NCBI GenBank assembly: GCA_041853585.1 | Contig: JBGZSM010000075.1 | Coordinates: 1-40,495, forward strand | Origin: JAUNKE01 sp041853585 | GTDB lineage: Bacteria > Bacillota > Clostridia > Peptostreptococcales > Filifactoraceae | Reading direction: 5' to 3' | Length of the DNA: 40,495 bases | Part shown: piece after piece, positions 33,259 through 40,495 of the stretch | Position numbering within the stretch: position 1 is the first letter of the stretch | Layout of the letters: each line of letters begins with the position of its first letter | Program-made: the position numbers and the translations under genes | The notes under the pieces: model-generated | What the model was told of the DNA's origin: nothing | The model's database searches: none | What the model saw: only the letters and a program-made list of their open reading frames with translations

Positions 33259-34350
33259 TTAGAATTGAATATCCACTTCAACTTCTTTATCATTTCGCCA
33301 AACGACCGCCTTGACCTTATCGCCTTCTTTGACTTGGTACAGATAGCGCATCAAATCTTCTCTCGTTTTGATTTCCTGCTTACCAAGTTTCAAGATGACA
33401 TCCAGACTTTGCAAACCGCTCTTTTCAGCGATGGATCCGCTTTCCATTTTGACGATAATCAAACCTTGGTCAACGCCCATGTCGACGCCGAGCTCTTGTT
33501 GATAGCGACGAACATCGACCACATTAATTCCCATGACCACTTTTTTGAATGAGCCGTTTTTGATGAATTGGTCGACAATCGGTTTTGCCACATTGATTGG
33601 AATTGCAAATCCCAAGCCTTCGCCCTCTCTCGCTTTCGCCGAGTTGATTCCGATAACCTGACCTTTCATATTGAGCAAAGGCCCGCCACTGTTTCCGGGG
33701 TTAATCGCTGCGGAAGTTTGCATCAAACCGTCCATCTGCGTAGTGGTTCCATCCATATTTTTTACCATGATGGAGCGCTCAAGTCCGGAGATAATTCCCT
33801 CCGTTGCAGTTCGCTCAAACTCAAGTCCGATTGGATTTCCAATCGCAACGGAGATGTCGCCCACTTCGACCGTATCCGAATCGCCGAGCTCCGCCACCGG
33901 CAAATTTTCTTTTTCCACCTTGATGACCGCCAAGTCAATCGCTTTATCCGTCCACAAAATTTCCGCTTGCGTCGATGTCGAGTCGCTGAACTTTACAGTA
34001 ACCTGTTTTGCATTTCCGTCATCGACCACATGAGAGTTGGTCAAAATATAACCGCGGACATCGATAATGAATCCGGTTCCCAAATTCGTATCGCCACCCA
34101 AAATGCTGCTGAGCGATGGAGAAACCGTCGTAATTCCTACAACCGAAGGCATCCCTTTAGAGATGATTGCCTTATAGATATTGTCTACATGCTTATCGCT
34201 GACATTGATTGTCGTATTGAGCTGCGACGGTACCGTAGTCGTAGCCGTATTGATTAAATTGGACGCAAAAAACGGTAGCGTCATAAAAGTAAACATGCTG
34301 CCCATAATTGCGCCAATGAGTGATAATGCTAAATAATTTTTTGCTTTCAT
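33259..34350 (-). CDS. htrA: HtrA/DegP-type membrane-anchored serine protease
   Basis: A 363-residue quality-control protease. An N-terminal helix (about 6-28) anchors it outside the membrane. The trypsin-like domain has His107 in LTNSHVV, Asp139 in AIDLAVIKV and Ser221 in NPGNSGGPL. One PDZ domain follows (about 265-360), including SGLQSLDVILKLG. AGGAGG precedes the ATG. It lies 10 nt after walJ, as htrC (yycK) follows walJ in Bacillus; the walRK kinase-regulator genes are not here. Confidence 0.94.
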   Translation of the reverse strand: MKAKNYLALSLIGAIMGSMFTFMTLPFFASNLINTATTTVPSQLNTTINVSDKHVDNIYKAIISKGMPSVVGITTVSPSLSSILGGDTNLGTGFIIDVRGYILTNSHVVDDGNAKQVTVKFSDSTSTQAEILWTDKAIDLAVIKVEKENLPVAELGDSDTVEVGDISVAIGNPIGLEFERTATEGIISGLERSIMVKNMDGTTTQMDGLMQTSAAINPGNSGGPLLNMKGQVIGINSAKAREGEGLGFAIPINVAKPIVDQFIKNGSFKKVVMGINVVDVRRYQQELGVDMGVDQGLIIVKMESGSIAEKSGLQSLDVILKLGKQEIKTREDLMRYLYQVKEGDKVKAVVWRNDKEVEVDIQF

Positions 34351-34360
34351 ACAACCTCCT

Positions 34361-35149
34361 TCATTCTATGGAGTACATTCTCGAAACTTTTCCTCTTAAC
34401 ATAACATCCAATCCCACATCTTTGGGACCCAAGCCCTGTGCTGTCAATATGGTTCCAACTGTCTGAAACGCGAGTTGCGGAAGATTGCTCTCCTTGCTCA
34501 AATGAGCAAGCAACAATTTTTTTGTTCCCGATTTTACTAATGCAGTTCCCAAATAGCCCGCCTCCGAATTGCTCAGATGACCCACCTCCGAGCGAATGCG
34601 TTGTTTTAATTGGTAGCTGTAACTGCAAAACGAGAGCATCTCATCATCATAATTGGATTCGACGACCGCGATGTCCGCCCCTTTGATTTTTTGAAAAACC
34701 TCATCCGTTATGATTCCTAAATCCGTGACAATTGCAAGCTTTTTGTTATTTTGTCGAAAAGCATAACCCACGGGATCCGCCGCATCGTGACTGATGGCAA
34801 AAGTATCCACTTCCATGGAGCCTATCTCCAAAGTTTCTCCTTTTTTAAAGACCACGATATTTTTGTCTGCAATTTTGCCGAGATATTTTTTCATCTGCTC
34901 CCATGTTTTTTCGGTTGCATAAATCGGGGCATCAAATTTTCTGCTGAGAATCCCGACCGCTTGAATATGGTCAAAATGCTCATGCGTGACCAAAATTGCA
35001 TCCAGTCCACACAAATCCCTGTTGTGAACGGCGAGATGTTCCACAATTTTTCTTCCGGAAATCCCTGCGTCCACAATAAATTTCGTGTCCTTACCCTCAA
35101 TGTAGTGGCTGTTGCCACAACTGCCTGAGGATAGCGAGATGTATTTCAT
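34361..35149 (-). CDS. walJ: MBL-fold hydrolase WalJ/YycJ
   Basis: A 262-residue metallo-beta-lactamase-fold protein. It begins MKYISLSSGSCGNSHYIEG, the typical YycJ start, and has the metal-binding THEHFDH motif (about 55-61) and AISHDAADPVGYAF. YycJ homologues are linked to coordination of DNA replication or repair with cell-wall homeostasis, and may be 5'-exonucleases. AAAGGAG precedes the ATG. First gene of a two-gene operon with htrA. Confidence 0.92.
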   Translation of the reverse strand: MKYISLSSGSCGNSHYIEGKDTKFIVDAGISGRKIVEHLAVHNRDLCGLDAILVTHEHFDHIQAVGILSRKFDAPIYATEKTWEQMKKYLGKIADKNIVVFKKGETLEIGSMEVDTFAISHDAADPVGYAFRQNNKKLAIVTDLGIITDEVFQKIKGADIAVVESNYDDEMLSFCSYSYQLKQRIRSEVGHLSNSEAGYLGTALVKSGTKKLLLAHLSKESNLPQLAFQTVGTILTAQGLGPKDVGLDVMLRGKVSRMYSIE

Positions 35150-35218
35150 ATTTCTCCTTTGTCAATTATATAATAGCTTTGTGGAATTTATATAGACAAA
35201 ACTTGTAATTTTTAAAAC

Positions 35219-36100
35219 CTATCCAAAAATTTTACAGCTTAATGAGCAACCCGACGGCGTTCCCGCCAATCCTCCGAGTGCACTTTCCCGAAGCTCAAAT
35301 GGCAATGCTCTGCCCACGGAATACATCGCCGACACCGTTTCGTCAAAAGGAATCGGATTGCCCAAGCCTGACAAAGTAATATCCGCTGAAATAATCGCAT
35401 TCGTCGCGCCCATCGCATTTCTTTTTTGACAAGGCGACTCCACCAAACCGGCAATCGGGTCACACACCAGGCCAAGCATATTGGCAATCGCAGTCGACGC
35501 CGCGTCCAAAGCTTGCTTCGGCGTTCCACCGAAAAGTTCTACAATCGCGCCCGCCGCCATCGCAGCCGCGGAGCCGATTTCCGCTTGACAACCGCCTTCC
35601 GCACCCGACACGGTCGCATTCCTTGTAATTATATACCCTATTGCACCCGCCGTAAGCAAAGCTTCGAGCATTTTTTCATCGCTGAAACCATGTTCTTCCT
35701 GCAAGGCGACAAAGGAACCCGGAATTACGCCCGACGAACCCGCGGTCGGTGCCGCAACAATCAATCCCATCGAGCTGTTTTGCTCCAAAACCGCCATGGA
35801 ATATGCAATTACGCGCTGGAAAAATCCGCCCGAAATCGGCGGCTTGTTTCCCATCACCTTCATCGCTTCGCCGCCGATTAAACCGCCCATCGTCGTAAGC
35901 TTTTGCTCCAGCGGTTTCTTCGTGGATTTTTTCATAATTTCATAGCTATGCAGCAATGCCGCCAAAATATCTTCTTTTTTCTTTCCGAAAACTTCCATTT
36001 CCCGCTCAAGCATCAATTCAGCGATGCTCCAGTTGTATTCCTTCGTCATTTTTAAAAGTGATACGCCGTCCGCAAAATCATATTTTCTCGTCTGTTCCAT
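35219..36100 (-). CDS. sdaAA: L-serine dehydratase, iron-sulfur-dependent, alpha subunit
   Basis: A 293-residue catalytic subunit that binds the labile [4Fe-4S] cluster and deaminates L-serine to pyruvate. Cys candidates for the cluster are in SGAEGGCQAEIGSA and CDPIAGLVESPCQKR. The substrate region includes APTAGSSGVIPG. The two-subunit form is typical of Gram-positive anaerobes. It starts 7 nt after sdaAB, with AGGTGG before the ATG. The enzyme needs no PLP. Confidence 0.95.
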   Translation of the reverse strand: MEQTRKYDFADGVSLLKMTKEYNWSIAELMLEREMEVFGKKKEDILAALLHSYEIMKKSTKKPLEQKLTTMGGLIGGEAMKVMGNKPPISGGFFQRVIAYSMAVLEQNSSMGLIVAAPTAGSSGVIPGSFVALQEEHGFSDEKMLEALLTAGAIGYIITRNATVSGAEGGCQAEIGSAAAMAAGAIVELFGGTPKQALDAASTAIANMLGLVCDPIAGLVESPCQKRNAMGATNAIISADITLSGLGNPIPFDETVSAMYSVGRALPFELRESALGGLAGTPSGCSLSCKIFG

Positions 36101-36107
36101 CGCCCAC

Positions 36108-36776
36108 CTACATTTCTATTACTCTGGCGTCCAGAATATATTTGTTGAGCTTGATAAGCTCCGCCACTTCCGGATTGATTGTTTCATCGGTCTCCAAAAT
36201 CGTATATGCCCGCTTCCCTTTCTCCTCACGATAGGTACTCATGCGAGCGATATTGATTTCCAAATTGCCAAGCGTACTTGTGATATGCGCAATAACTCCG
36301 GAGTGGTCGATATTGCTGATAATCAATGTACTGTATTCGCCTGTAAATAAAATTTCGACCTCGTTGATACGAGTAATTTGAACATTGCCGCCGCCGACGG
36401 ACTCGCCAACCACCACCATCTGATGACCGGTACTCGACTTCAATGTAATCTCCACGGTATTGGGATGCACATTTCGGTTTTCTTCGTCCGTTGAAAACGA
36501 ATAAGCCAAGCCGACTTCATCCGCTATGGCAAAAGAATTGCCGATGCGTTCGTCCTCAGTGTCAAAACCCATTACTCCCGCAAGCAATGCTCTATCCGTT
36601 CCGTGACCTTTGTAAGTTTTTGCAAAAGAACCGTACAGCACAAAATCTGCCGAAACTACATCACCTTGCATCATTTTATATGCAATTGCGGCAATGCGAA
36701 GCGCACCTGCCGTATGCGAACTCGATGGCCCGATCATATTCGGACCGATTACTTCAAACAAGCTGATATCTTTCAT
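36108..36776 (-). CDS. sdaAB: L-serine dehydratase, iron-sulfur-dependent, beta subunit
   Basis: A 222-residue partner subunit. The N-terminal domain contains IGPSSSHTAGALRIA and KGHGTDRALLAGVMGF, both signatures. The C-terminus (about 148-220) is an ACT domain with LIISNIDHSGVIAHITSTLG, which in related enzymes binds serine or senses amino acids. Start ATG 36776 has GGAG close upstream. It is part of the block ybaB-recR-sdaAB-sdaAA, all in the same direction with short gaps. Confidence 0.95.
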   Translation of the reverse strand: MKDISLFEVIGPNMIGPSSSHTAGALRIAAIAYKMMQGDVVSADFVLYGSFAKTYKGHGTDRALLAGVMGFDTEDERIGNSFAIADEVGLAYSFSTDEENRNVHPNTVEITLKSSTGHQMVVVGESVGGGNVQITRINEVEILFTGEYSTLIISNIDHSGVIAHITSTLGNLEINIARMSTYREEKGKRAYTILETDETINPEVAELIKLNKYILDARVIEM

Positions 36777-36794
36777 ATTCTCCGTTTCCCCAGT

Positions 36795-37394
36795 CTATAA
36801 TTCCCTTCTGCCTTCGAGCGCCTTTGTGATGGTCACATCGTCGGCATATTCAATGTCTCCGCCCACCGGTAAACCATGTGCGATTCGTGTCACTTTGATT
36901 CCCAGCGGTTTAATCAGTCTTGCAATATACATGGCGGTCGCCTCCCCGTCAATCGTCGGATTGGTCGCCAAAATAACCTCTTTTAAATCTTTATTTGCCA
37001 TTCGGCTCATCAATTCTTTGATTCGAAGCATTTCCGGCGTGATCGAATCCATCGGCGAAATCGTTCCGTGAAGCACATGGTACTTGCCATTGTACTCCCG
37101 AATTCGCTCCATCGCCGCCACATCGCGCGGGTCTTCCACAACACAGATGATGCTGTTGTCTCTGGAAGGATTTTTGCAAATCGAACAAGGACTGCTGTCC
37201 GAAATATTGCAGCATTCTTCGCAATACATAATATTATTTTTTGCATTGATAATCGACTCGGCCAGCGCGCTCACATCCTTGTTCGGCATATTGATGATAT
37301 GAAACGCAAGACGCTGCGCCGTCTTTCTTCCCACCCCCGGCAAATGCGCCAGATTCTCGATGAGATTGTCTATATGATTTGAAAAATGTTGCAT
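36795..37394 (-). CDS. recR: Recombination protein RecR
   Basis: A 199-residue DNA-binding protein of the RecFOR pathway. It shows the helix-hairpin-helix segment LAHLPGVGRKTAQRLAFHI, the zinc knuckle CEECCNIS...CSIC (about 55-72) and the Toprim domain from ICVVEDPRDVAAMERI to LATNPTIDGEATAMYI. Its ATG overlaps the ybaB stop in TGATG, so translation is coupled. Normal length. Confidence 0.96.
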   Translation of the reverse strand: MQHFSNHIDNLIENLAHLPGVGRKTAQRLAFHIINMPNKDVSALAESIINAKNNIMYCEECCNISDSSPCSICKNPSRDNSIICVVEDPRDVAAMERIREYNGKYHVLHGTISPMDSITPEMLRIKELMSRMANKDLKEVILATNPTIDGEATAMYIARLIKPLGIKVTRIAHGLPVGGDIEYADDVTITKALEGRREL

Positions 37395-37735
37395 CAGAAC
37401 AGACCCGGAATTCCGAGCCCTCCGGTCACCTTGCTCATCGATGAACTCATCATCTCTTCTGCCGAAGCAAGCGCCTGATTCACTGCGGTCAAAATTAAAT
37501 CTTCAACGGTCTCCACATCTTCCGGGTCCAAAACCTCCGGATTGATCTTAATCGACACAATCGATTTTGCACCATTGGCACGCACAACCACCGCACCTCC
37601 GCCAACGGATGCCTCCACTTCCTTGGTCGCAAGTTCCTCCTGAACTTTTTGCATTTCCTTCTGCATCTTTTGAGCCTGCTTAATCATATTATTCATATTC
37701 CCGGGCATTCCCGGAAATCCGCCTCTTTTTGCCAT
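37394..37735 (-). CDS. Nucleoid-associated protein YbaB/EbfC
   Basis: A 113-residue DNA-binding protein. A Gly/Met-rich start (RGGFPGMPGNMNNMIKQAQK) leads into the conserved MQKEMQKVQEELATKEVEAS helix and the VVVRANGAKSIVSIKINPEVL strand region. In most Firmicutes ybaB lies between dnaX and recR. Here recR follows as usual, but dnaX is not upstream: the next DNA is the accessory segment. AAGGAGG precedes the ATG. Confidence 0.94.
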   Translation of the reverse strand: MAKRGGFPGMPGNMNNMIKQAQKMQKEMQKVQEELATKEVEASVGGGAVVVRANGAKSIVSIKINPEVLDPEDVETVEDLILTAVNQALASAEEMMSSSMSKVTGGLGIPGLF

Positions 37736-37994
37736 TGAAACCTCCTTATTTTATCTGTTTCTATCTATTATTTCTAAACATATATTTTACCACAAAAAGT
37801 TCAAAAAGAATATATGAAAATGCAAAAAGCAAACCCTTTAAGCAGAGTTTGCAGACATATTTTTTATGATTGAAAATCCGCAAAAATTTTTCTTGCTAAC
37901 GAGATTTTTACCGAACGGATTTCAAAATGCAAATTGAATTTTTGTTATCCACCACAAATTTTGATATATGAATCGAGTTGCGATTCAATGCGTA
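37736..37994. other. Gap between ybaB and the accessory segment
   Basis: AT-rich, no gene. A candidate ybaB promoter on the minus strand is TTGTGG, 17 bp, AATAAT (about 37766-37794). No tRNA or clear attachment-site repeat was found that would explain an insertion here. Confidence 0.35.
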
Positions 37995-38258
37995 TTACCT
38001 TAGCAAATCTTTCATATTTCCCATTACACAAATATTTTGCGTTTTCTTGTGTCTTGGCTTCTCTGTGCTAATTCCAATCATCAACAACCGCTCCAATCCG
38101 ATTACTTGAGCCAACATATCCGGAGAACATCGAATCACTTTGATATTATTTACTCTTTTCAAAATGCCTTCGTTTTCATATCTCTTTATGGTCTGTTCAT
38201 CCACTCCGAGAATATGCGCCACTTCGCTTACTGTTAATAATCTAACCAGTAAATTCAT
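37995..38258 (-). CDS. Small MerR/excisionase-type helix-turn-helix protein
   Basis: An 87-residue DNA-binding protein. The domain is LLTVSEVAHILGVDEQTIKR followed by YENEGILKRVN, the MerR/Xis-type winged helix; the basic tail has RHKKTQ. There is no effector domain, so an excisionase-like or small regulatory role is likely. AAAGGAGG 6 nt before the ATG. It is divergent from the DUF4393 gene, whose promoter it may control. It marks the start of the accessory region. Confidence 0.82.
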   Translation of the reverse strand: MNLLVRLLTVSEVAHILGVDEQTIKRYENEGILKRVNNIKVIRCSPDMLAQVIGLERLLMIGISTEKPRHKKTQNICVMGNMKDLLR

Positions 38259-38292
38259 AGAAACCTCCTTTCTTTGCTTGTAACCTCCAATT

Positions 38293-38306
38293 TGTTTTGA
38301 TATACT
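38293..38306 (+). promoter_or_regulatory. Extended -10 promoter before the DUF4393 gene
   Basis: TGATATACT forms an extended -10 about 30 nt before the start codon at 38334, followed by the ribosome site TAGGAGG. Confidence 0.45.
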
Positions 38307-38333
38307 GAAATCAAAATTAGGAGGTCTTTTTTT

Positions 38334-39134
38334 ATGAAAAATGATAAAAACACGCTAGTTAATATTGATATTCCTGATTCCCTTGACAAATCTCTGAAAA
38401 ATCTTACTGACCAGCCAACAGCCTATATAGGTAATTTTATTTCTGATGTTTTCGAACTCATATTTGGTAAATTTCATCATAAAATGGAAATTCGACGAAT
38501 AGAGTACCAACACAAGGTAGATGAGTTCAAAAAAAATATTCAACAAAAAATCGAAGCTATTCCGCCCGAGAAACTAATTGAACCCGATTTTCAAACTGTT
38601 TCTCAAGCTGTCGAAAATGCTCAATACTGTCTTTTTTCTGAAGAACTTCAAGAGATGTTTGCAAATCTCATAGCTAATAGCATAAATATTGATTATGGAG
38701 ATAAACTTCATCCGTCTTTTTCTGAGATTATTAAGCAAATGAGTCCATTGGATGCAAAAATATTAAAAGAATTTATTGCTCCCGTTGGAACTTCGCTGAA
38801 AAGTATTGTTGATCTTCAATTAAAGATATCCGATGAACATTCTAGTACTCTTGTCTTTAGAGATTTGTATATTTCTGATGACATTTCTTGTCCGCCTGAA
38901 AAATCTAGCGTATCTATAGCTTCGCTTTATAGACTAGGGCTAATAACAATCACTCCTTTTTAATGGCTTACTGATGATAGTAAATATGATCCATATAGGA
39001 CATTTGCTAAAGAGTTTTATCAAATGAGCCCTCATAAACTCATTTATTAAGATAGAGCACAATATGATATAGTTAAAAAGTTAAGCTATCTCTCTATTTT
39101 TGGCTTGGCTTTTGTTCAGGCGTGTGTAGAATAG
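38334..39134 (+). pseudogene. DUF4393 (Abi-alpha-like) gene with two in-frame TAA codons
   Basis: The first 209 residues read cleanly, with the DUF4393-type core EKLIEPDFQTVSQAVENAQY, ELQEMFANLIANSIN and HPSFSEIIKQMSPLDAKIL. The frame then meets TAA (38961-38963) but stays open to a second TAA (39048-39050) and on to TAG (39132-39134). The extra part encodes WLTDDSKYDPYRTF and ends LSIFGLAFVQACVE, matching the usual LTxFGxxFxxAC end of the family. The full gene would be about 266 residues. DUF4393 relatives are linked to abortive infection. The product is either truncated or needs read-through. Confidence 0.75.
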
Positions 39135-39339
39135 ATACAATCTCTAGTAACATACTTTGTTGAATCTCCGTCAATTGGTTAAAATACTTGTCAAACATAT
39201 TAAATGCTTTTATGACCATATAATATGAAATAAATATACTGATTCCTGTGCTTATCACGATATTCAGAATAACAATAAATATTATCTTCAACTTGTTTTC
39301 CTTTCTAAAACAGTAGGATTTTTGCTTGGTTCGCTCCAA
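39094..39339 (-). CDS. Small single-pass membrane protein (uncertain start)
   Basis: An 81-residue frame with a basic N-terminus, one membrane helix (FIVILNIVISTGISIFISYY) and an acidic C-terminal helix. Not recognised. The only long start is a TTG at 39339 with no ribosome site; it overlaps the end of the upstream small gene by 35 nt, so it may depend on coupling. Its end overlaps the convergent DUF4393 remnant. Confidence 0.45.
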   Translation of the reverse strand: MERTKQKSYCFRKENKLKIIFIVILNIVISTGISIFISYYMVIKAFNMFDKYFNQLTEIQQSMLLEIVSILHTPEQKPSQK

Positions 39340-39520
39340 GCAATAATAATAGAATTAATAAATTCAACAACAAGGTACTTCCTGCCGAAGTAACTACCGT
39401 CCACAGATATCCTTTTACTAACCATGTTGCTAAACTCTCCATATCTTTGAACGGACTCAGTATTTCTTTCCGCAGTTCTTCAATTTGTTCTTTTGTAAAA
39501 TATGAATTTTCATTTCCCAT
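39305..39520 (-). CDS. Small single-pass membrane protein
   Basis: A 71-residue protein with an amphipathic N-terminal half (FTKEQIEELRKEILSPFKDM) and a C-terminal hydrophobic helix, LLLNLLILLLLLGA. Not recognised; layout recalls holin- or toxin-like small proteins but this is weak. The ATG follows GAGGAG and the string AATCGAGATG, which also precedes the frameshifted gene at 40231. Divergent from the gene at 39602. Confidence 0.6.
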   Translation of the reverse strand: MGNENSYFTKEQIEELRKEILSPFKDMESLATWLVKGYLWTVVTSAGSTLLLNLLILLLLLGANQAKILLF

Positions 39521-39568
39521 CTCGATTCTCCTCTCTTGTTTCTTCTCCTTCTCTCATGCTCCCATTTT

Positions 39569-39579
39569 CTGATATAATC
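39569..39579 (+). promoter_or_regulatory. Extended -10 promoter (TGATATAAT)
   Basis: An extended -10 element lies about 25 nt before the strong ribosome site AAAGGAGGTGAG of the gene at 39602. This suggests the interrupted gene is still transcribed. Confidence 0.5.
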
Positions 39580-39601
39580 TTCCTGAAAGGAGGTGAGATA
39601 A

Positions 39602-40003
39602 ATGCAATTAAATAAATACTATTAGAACATTCTTCAATTCATTCATAAAAACGAACCCGTTACAAAAAAACAAATTCTTTGTAAATTTCCCGAGCACAAA
39701 TTCGCTACTGAAAAAAGATTATCTATTTTACTAGAACAGAAATTTAATGGTCGCTGTTGGGATCCCGAAACGGCATATATCGAGCAGGATGTGAATTGGG
39801 ATTCTGAAAATGGTATCCTAACTCCAACCTACTTTGATCGTTATCGCTCGACTCAAAAAGGTAGAAAAACGATTCAAGATTATCGCCAACAAATCCAAGA
39901 TGAACTGAAGCGGTTTTACTTTCGTAGCGTAATTGTGCCAATCCTCATATCTATCCCTACCGCGATTCTAACCACACTAATAGTAAACTGGCTACGATAC
40001 TAG
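39602..40003 (+). pseudogene. wHTH-plus-membrane-helix gene interrupted by TAG at codon 8
   Basis: ATG 39602 has a perfect site (AAAGGAGGTGAG, 8-nt spacing). The frame MQLNKYY reaches TAG (39623-39625) and then stays open for about 125 codons to 40003. The body has a winged-helix-like start (NEPVTKKQILCKFPEH), a charged middle (RSTQKGRKTIQDYRQQIQDE) and a C-terminal membrane helix, SVIVPILISIPTAILTTLIV. No alternative start with a ribosome site follows. Either a fresh nonsense mutation or read-through. Confidence 0.7.
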
Positions 40004-40231
40004 CAATCACGCTTGAAACCAACGACACTACAATCGTAATTTGAAGTTCATATTTCTTTGCGACTTCAATATCCGGCAAAAGAGGCATTACAATAAAAAA
40101 CATGACATCATTATGCTTTCTTTTATACTCTGGCAAATTTTATAAATTTTACTTTCGGTTATAGTGTCGATTACAGTTTCACCCACCCTTTTTATTTTAG
40201 GAGAAATAGTTTTATTTTTTTCTTCATCCAT
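39957..40231 (-). pseudogene. Frameshifted small membrane protein gene
   Basis: ATG 40231, after GGAATCGAG, opens MDEEKNKTISPKIKRVGETV and reaches a stop after about 47 codons. A one-base shift near 40120-40140 restores a frame with KHNDVMFFIVMPLLPDIEVA and two membrane helices ending at 39957. The joined product would be about 90 residues. It overlaps the convergent gene's 3' end by 47 nt. Confidence 0.6.
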
Positions 40232-40260
40232 CTCGATTCCTTTTTTGGTAGAACTTAATT

Positions 40261-40467
40261 CTATTTTTTTGGTAAAAAATTAATCATATCAAGGCTTATT
40301 TGATAAGCCTCTGAAATATTTTTTTTGTTAAGAGAATTAACAAGCCAAGGAAATTTCTCCCATTTTCAACAATGTATTTTTTTCTACTCCAATTTTTTTG
40401 CGGCTTCAATTACAGTCAAGTTTGCATTAACTCTCGCCGCTTTTAATGAAATTTTAAATCCTGTCAT
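40261..40467 (-). pseudogene. Xre-type helix-turn-helix gene with two compensating shifts
   Basis: ATG 40467 follows AAAGGAGG. The frame begins MTGFKISLKAARVNANLTVI, then EAAKK, a typical small Xre repressor, and stops. Adding one A to the A7 run gives GVEKNTLLK, and removing one A from the next A4 run gives WEKFPWLVNSLNKK and continues to TAG at 40261. The repaired protein is about 68 residues. The two shifts cancel, so this may be sequencing error rather than decay. The gene begins near the right edge of the window. Confidence 0.65.
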
Positions 40468-40495
40468 TTCGTCAACCTCCTTTCATATCCTAGTA

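Overview
The window looks like the chromosome of a low-to-moderate GC, flagellated member of the Clostridia (Firmicutes). The evidence is Firmicutes-type gene sets (FliW-CsrA, the YviE-like DUF6470 protein, a YlqH-like FlhB tail, WalJ next to HtrA, the two-subunit iron-sulfur serine dehydratase), near-consensus AGGAGG ribosome sites and sigma-A promoters of the TTGACA/TATAAT type. I cannot name the species. No rRNA, tRNA, CRISPR array or insertion sequence was seen.

Layout. (1) 201-8750, minus strand: a ten-gene chemotaxis and late-flagellar operon, cheA-cheW-cheR-cheB-flgN-flgK-flgL-yviE-fliW-csrA, ending in a terminator after csrA. CheB here is only the catalytic domain. A divergent pair (8795-10484) encodes a FliK/YlqG-like protein and a YlqH-like FlhB tail. 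(2) 10789-14403: a LEA-like small protein, then a metal-response module made of a P1B-type ATPase with a His-rich N-terminus, its ArsR/SmtB repressor, and a separately transcribed 57-residue Cys-rich protein. Near-identical palindromes fill the spacer between the -35 and -10 boxes in front of both units, so both are probably controlled by the same repressor. The ATPase frame extends upstream through one in-frame TGA to an ATG with a perfect ribosome site, and a hairpin with a G-first loop lies 22 nt after the TGA. This makes it a candidate selenocysteine-containing metal ATPase and is the most interesting observation in the window. (3) 14400-37735: mostly housekeeping and transport genes. These are xpt coupled to a membrane GGDEF cyclase, cca, an acyltransferase, an EamA exporter, stand-alone rpsD, a secreted Cys-rich protein, uppP, an APH-fold kinase, an AI-2E-family permease, a bacitracin-type ABC transporter with two-component system, DUF454 and YczE membrane proteins, htrA-walJ, sdaAB-sdaAA and ybaB-recR. 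(4) 37995-40495: an accessory segment of small HTH and membrane genes plus a DUF4393 gene. Four of its genes are interrupted (two TAA, one TAG, several homopolymer shifts), which suggests a decaying mobile or defence-type island.

How it fits together. The first operon couples signal transduction (CheA/W/R/B) to filament-junction assembly (FlgN/K/L) and to the FliW-CsrA switch that in Bacillus restrains flagellin translation. The metal module is a self-regulated detoxification circuit. The ABC, kinase and regulator genes around 27.8-31.4 kb resemble a peptide-antibiotic sensing and export system. The right end marks a boundary between conserved chromosome (ybaB-recR, usually next to dnaX) and accessory DNA.
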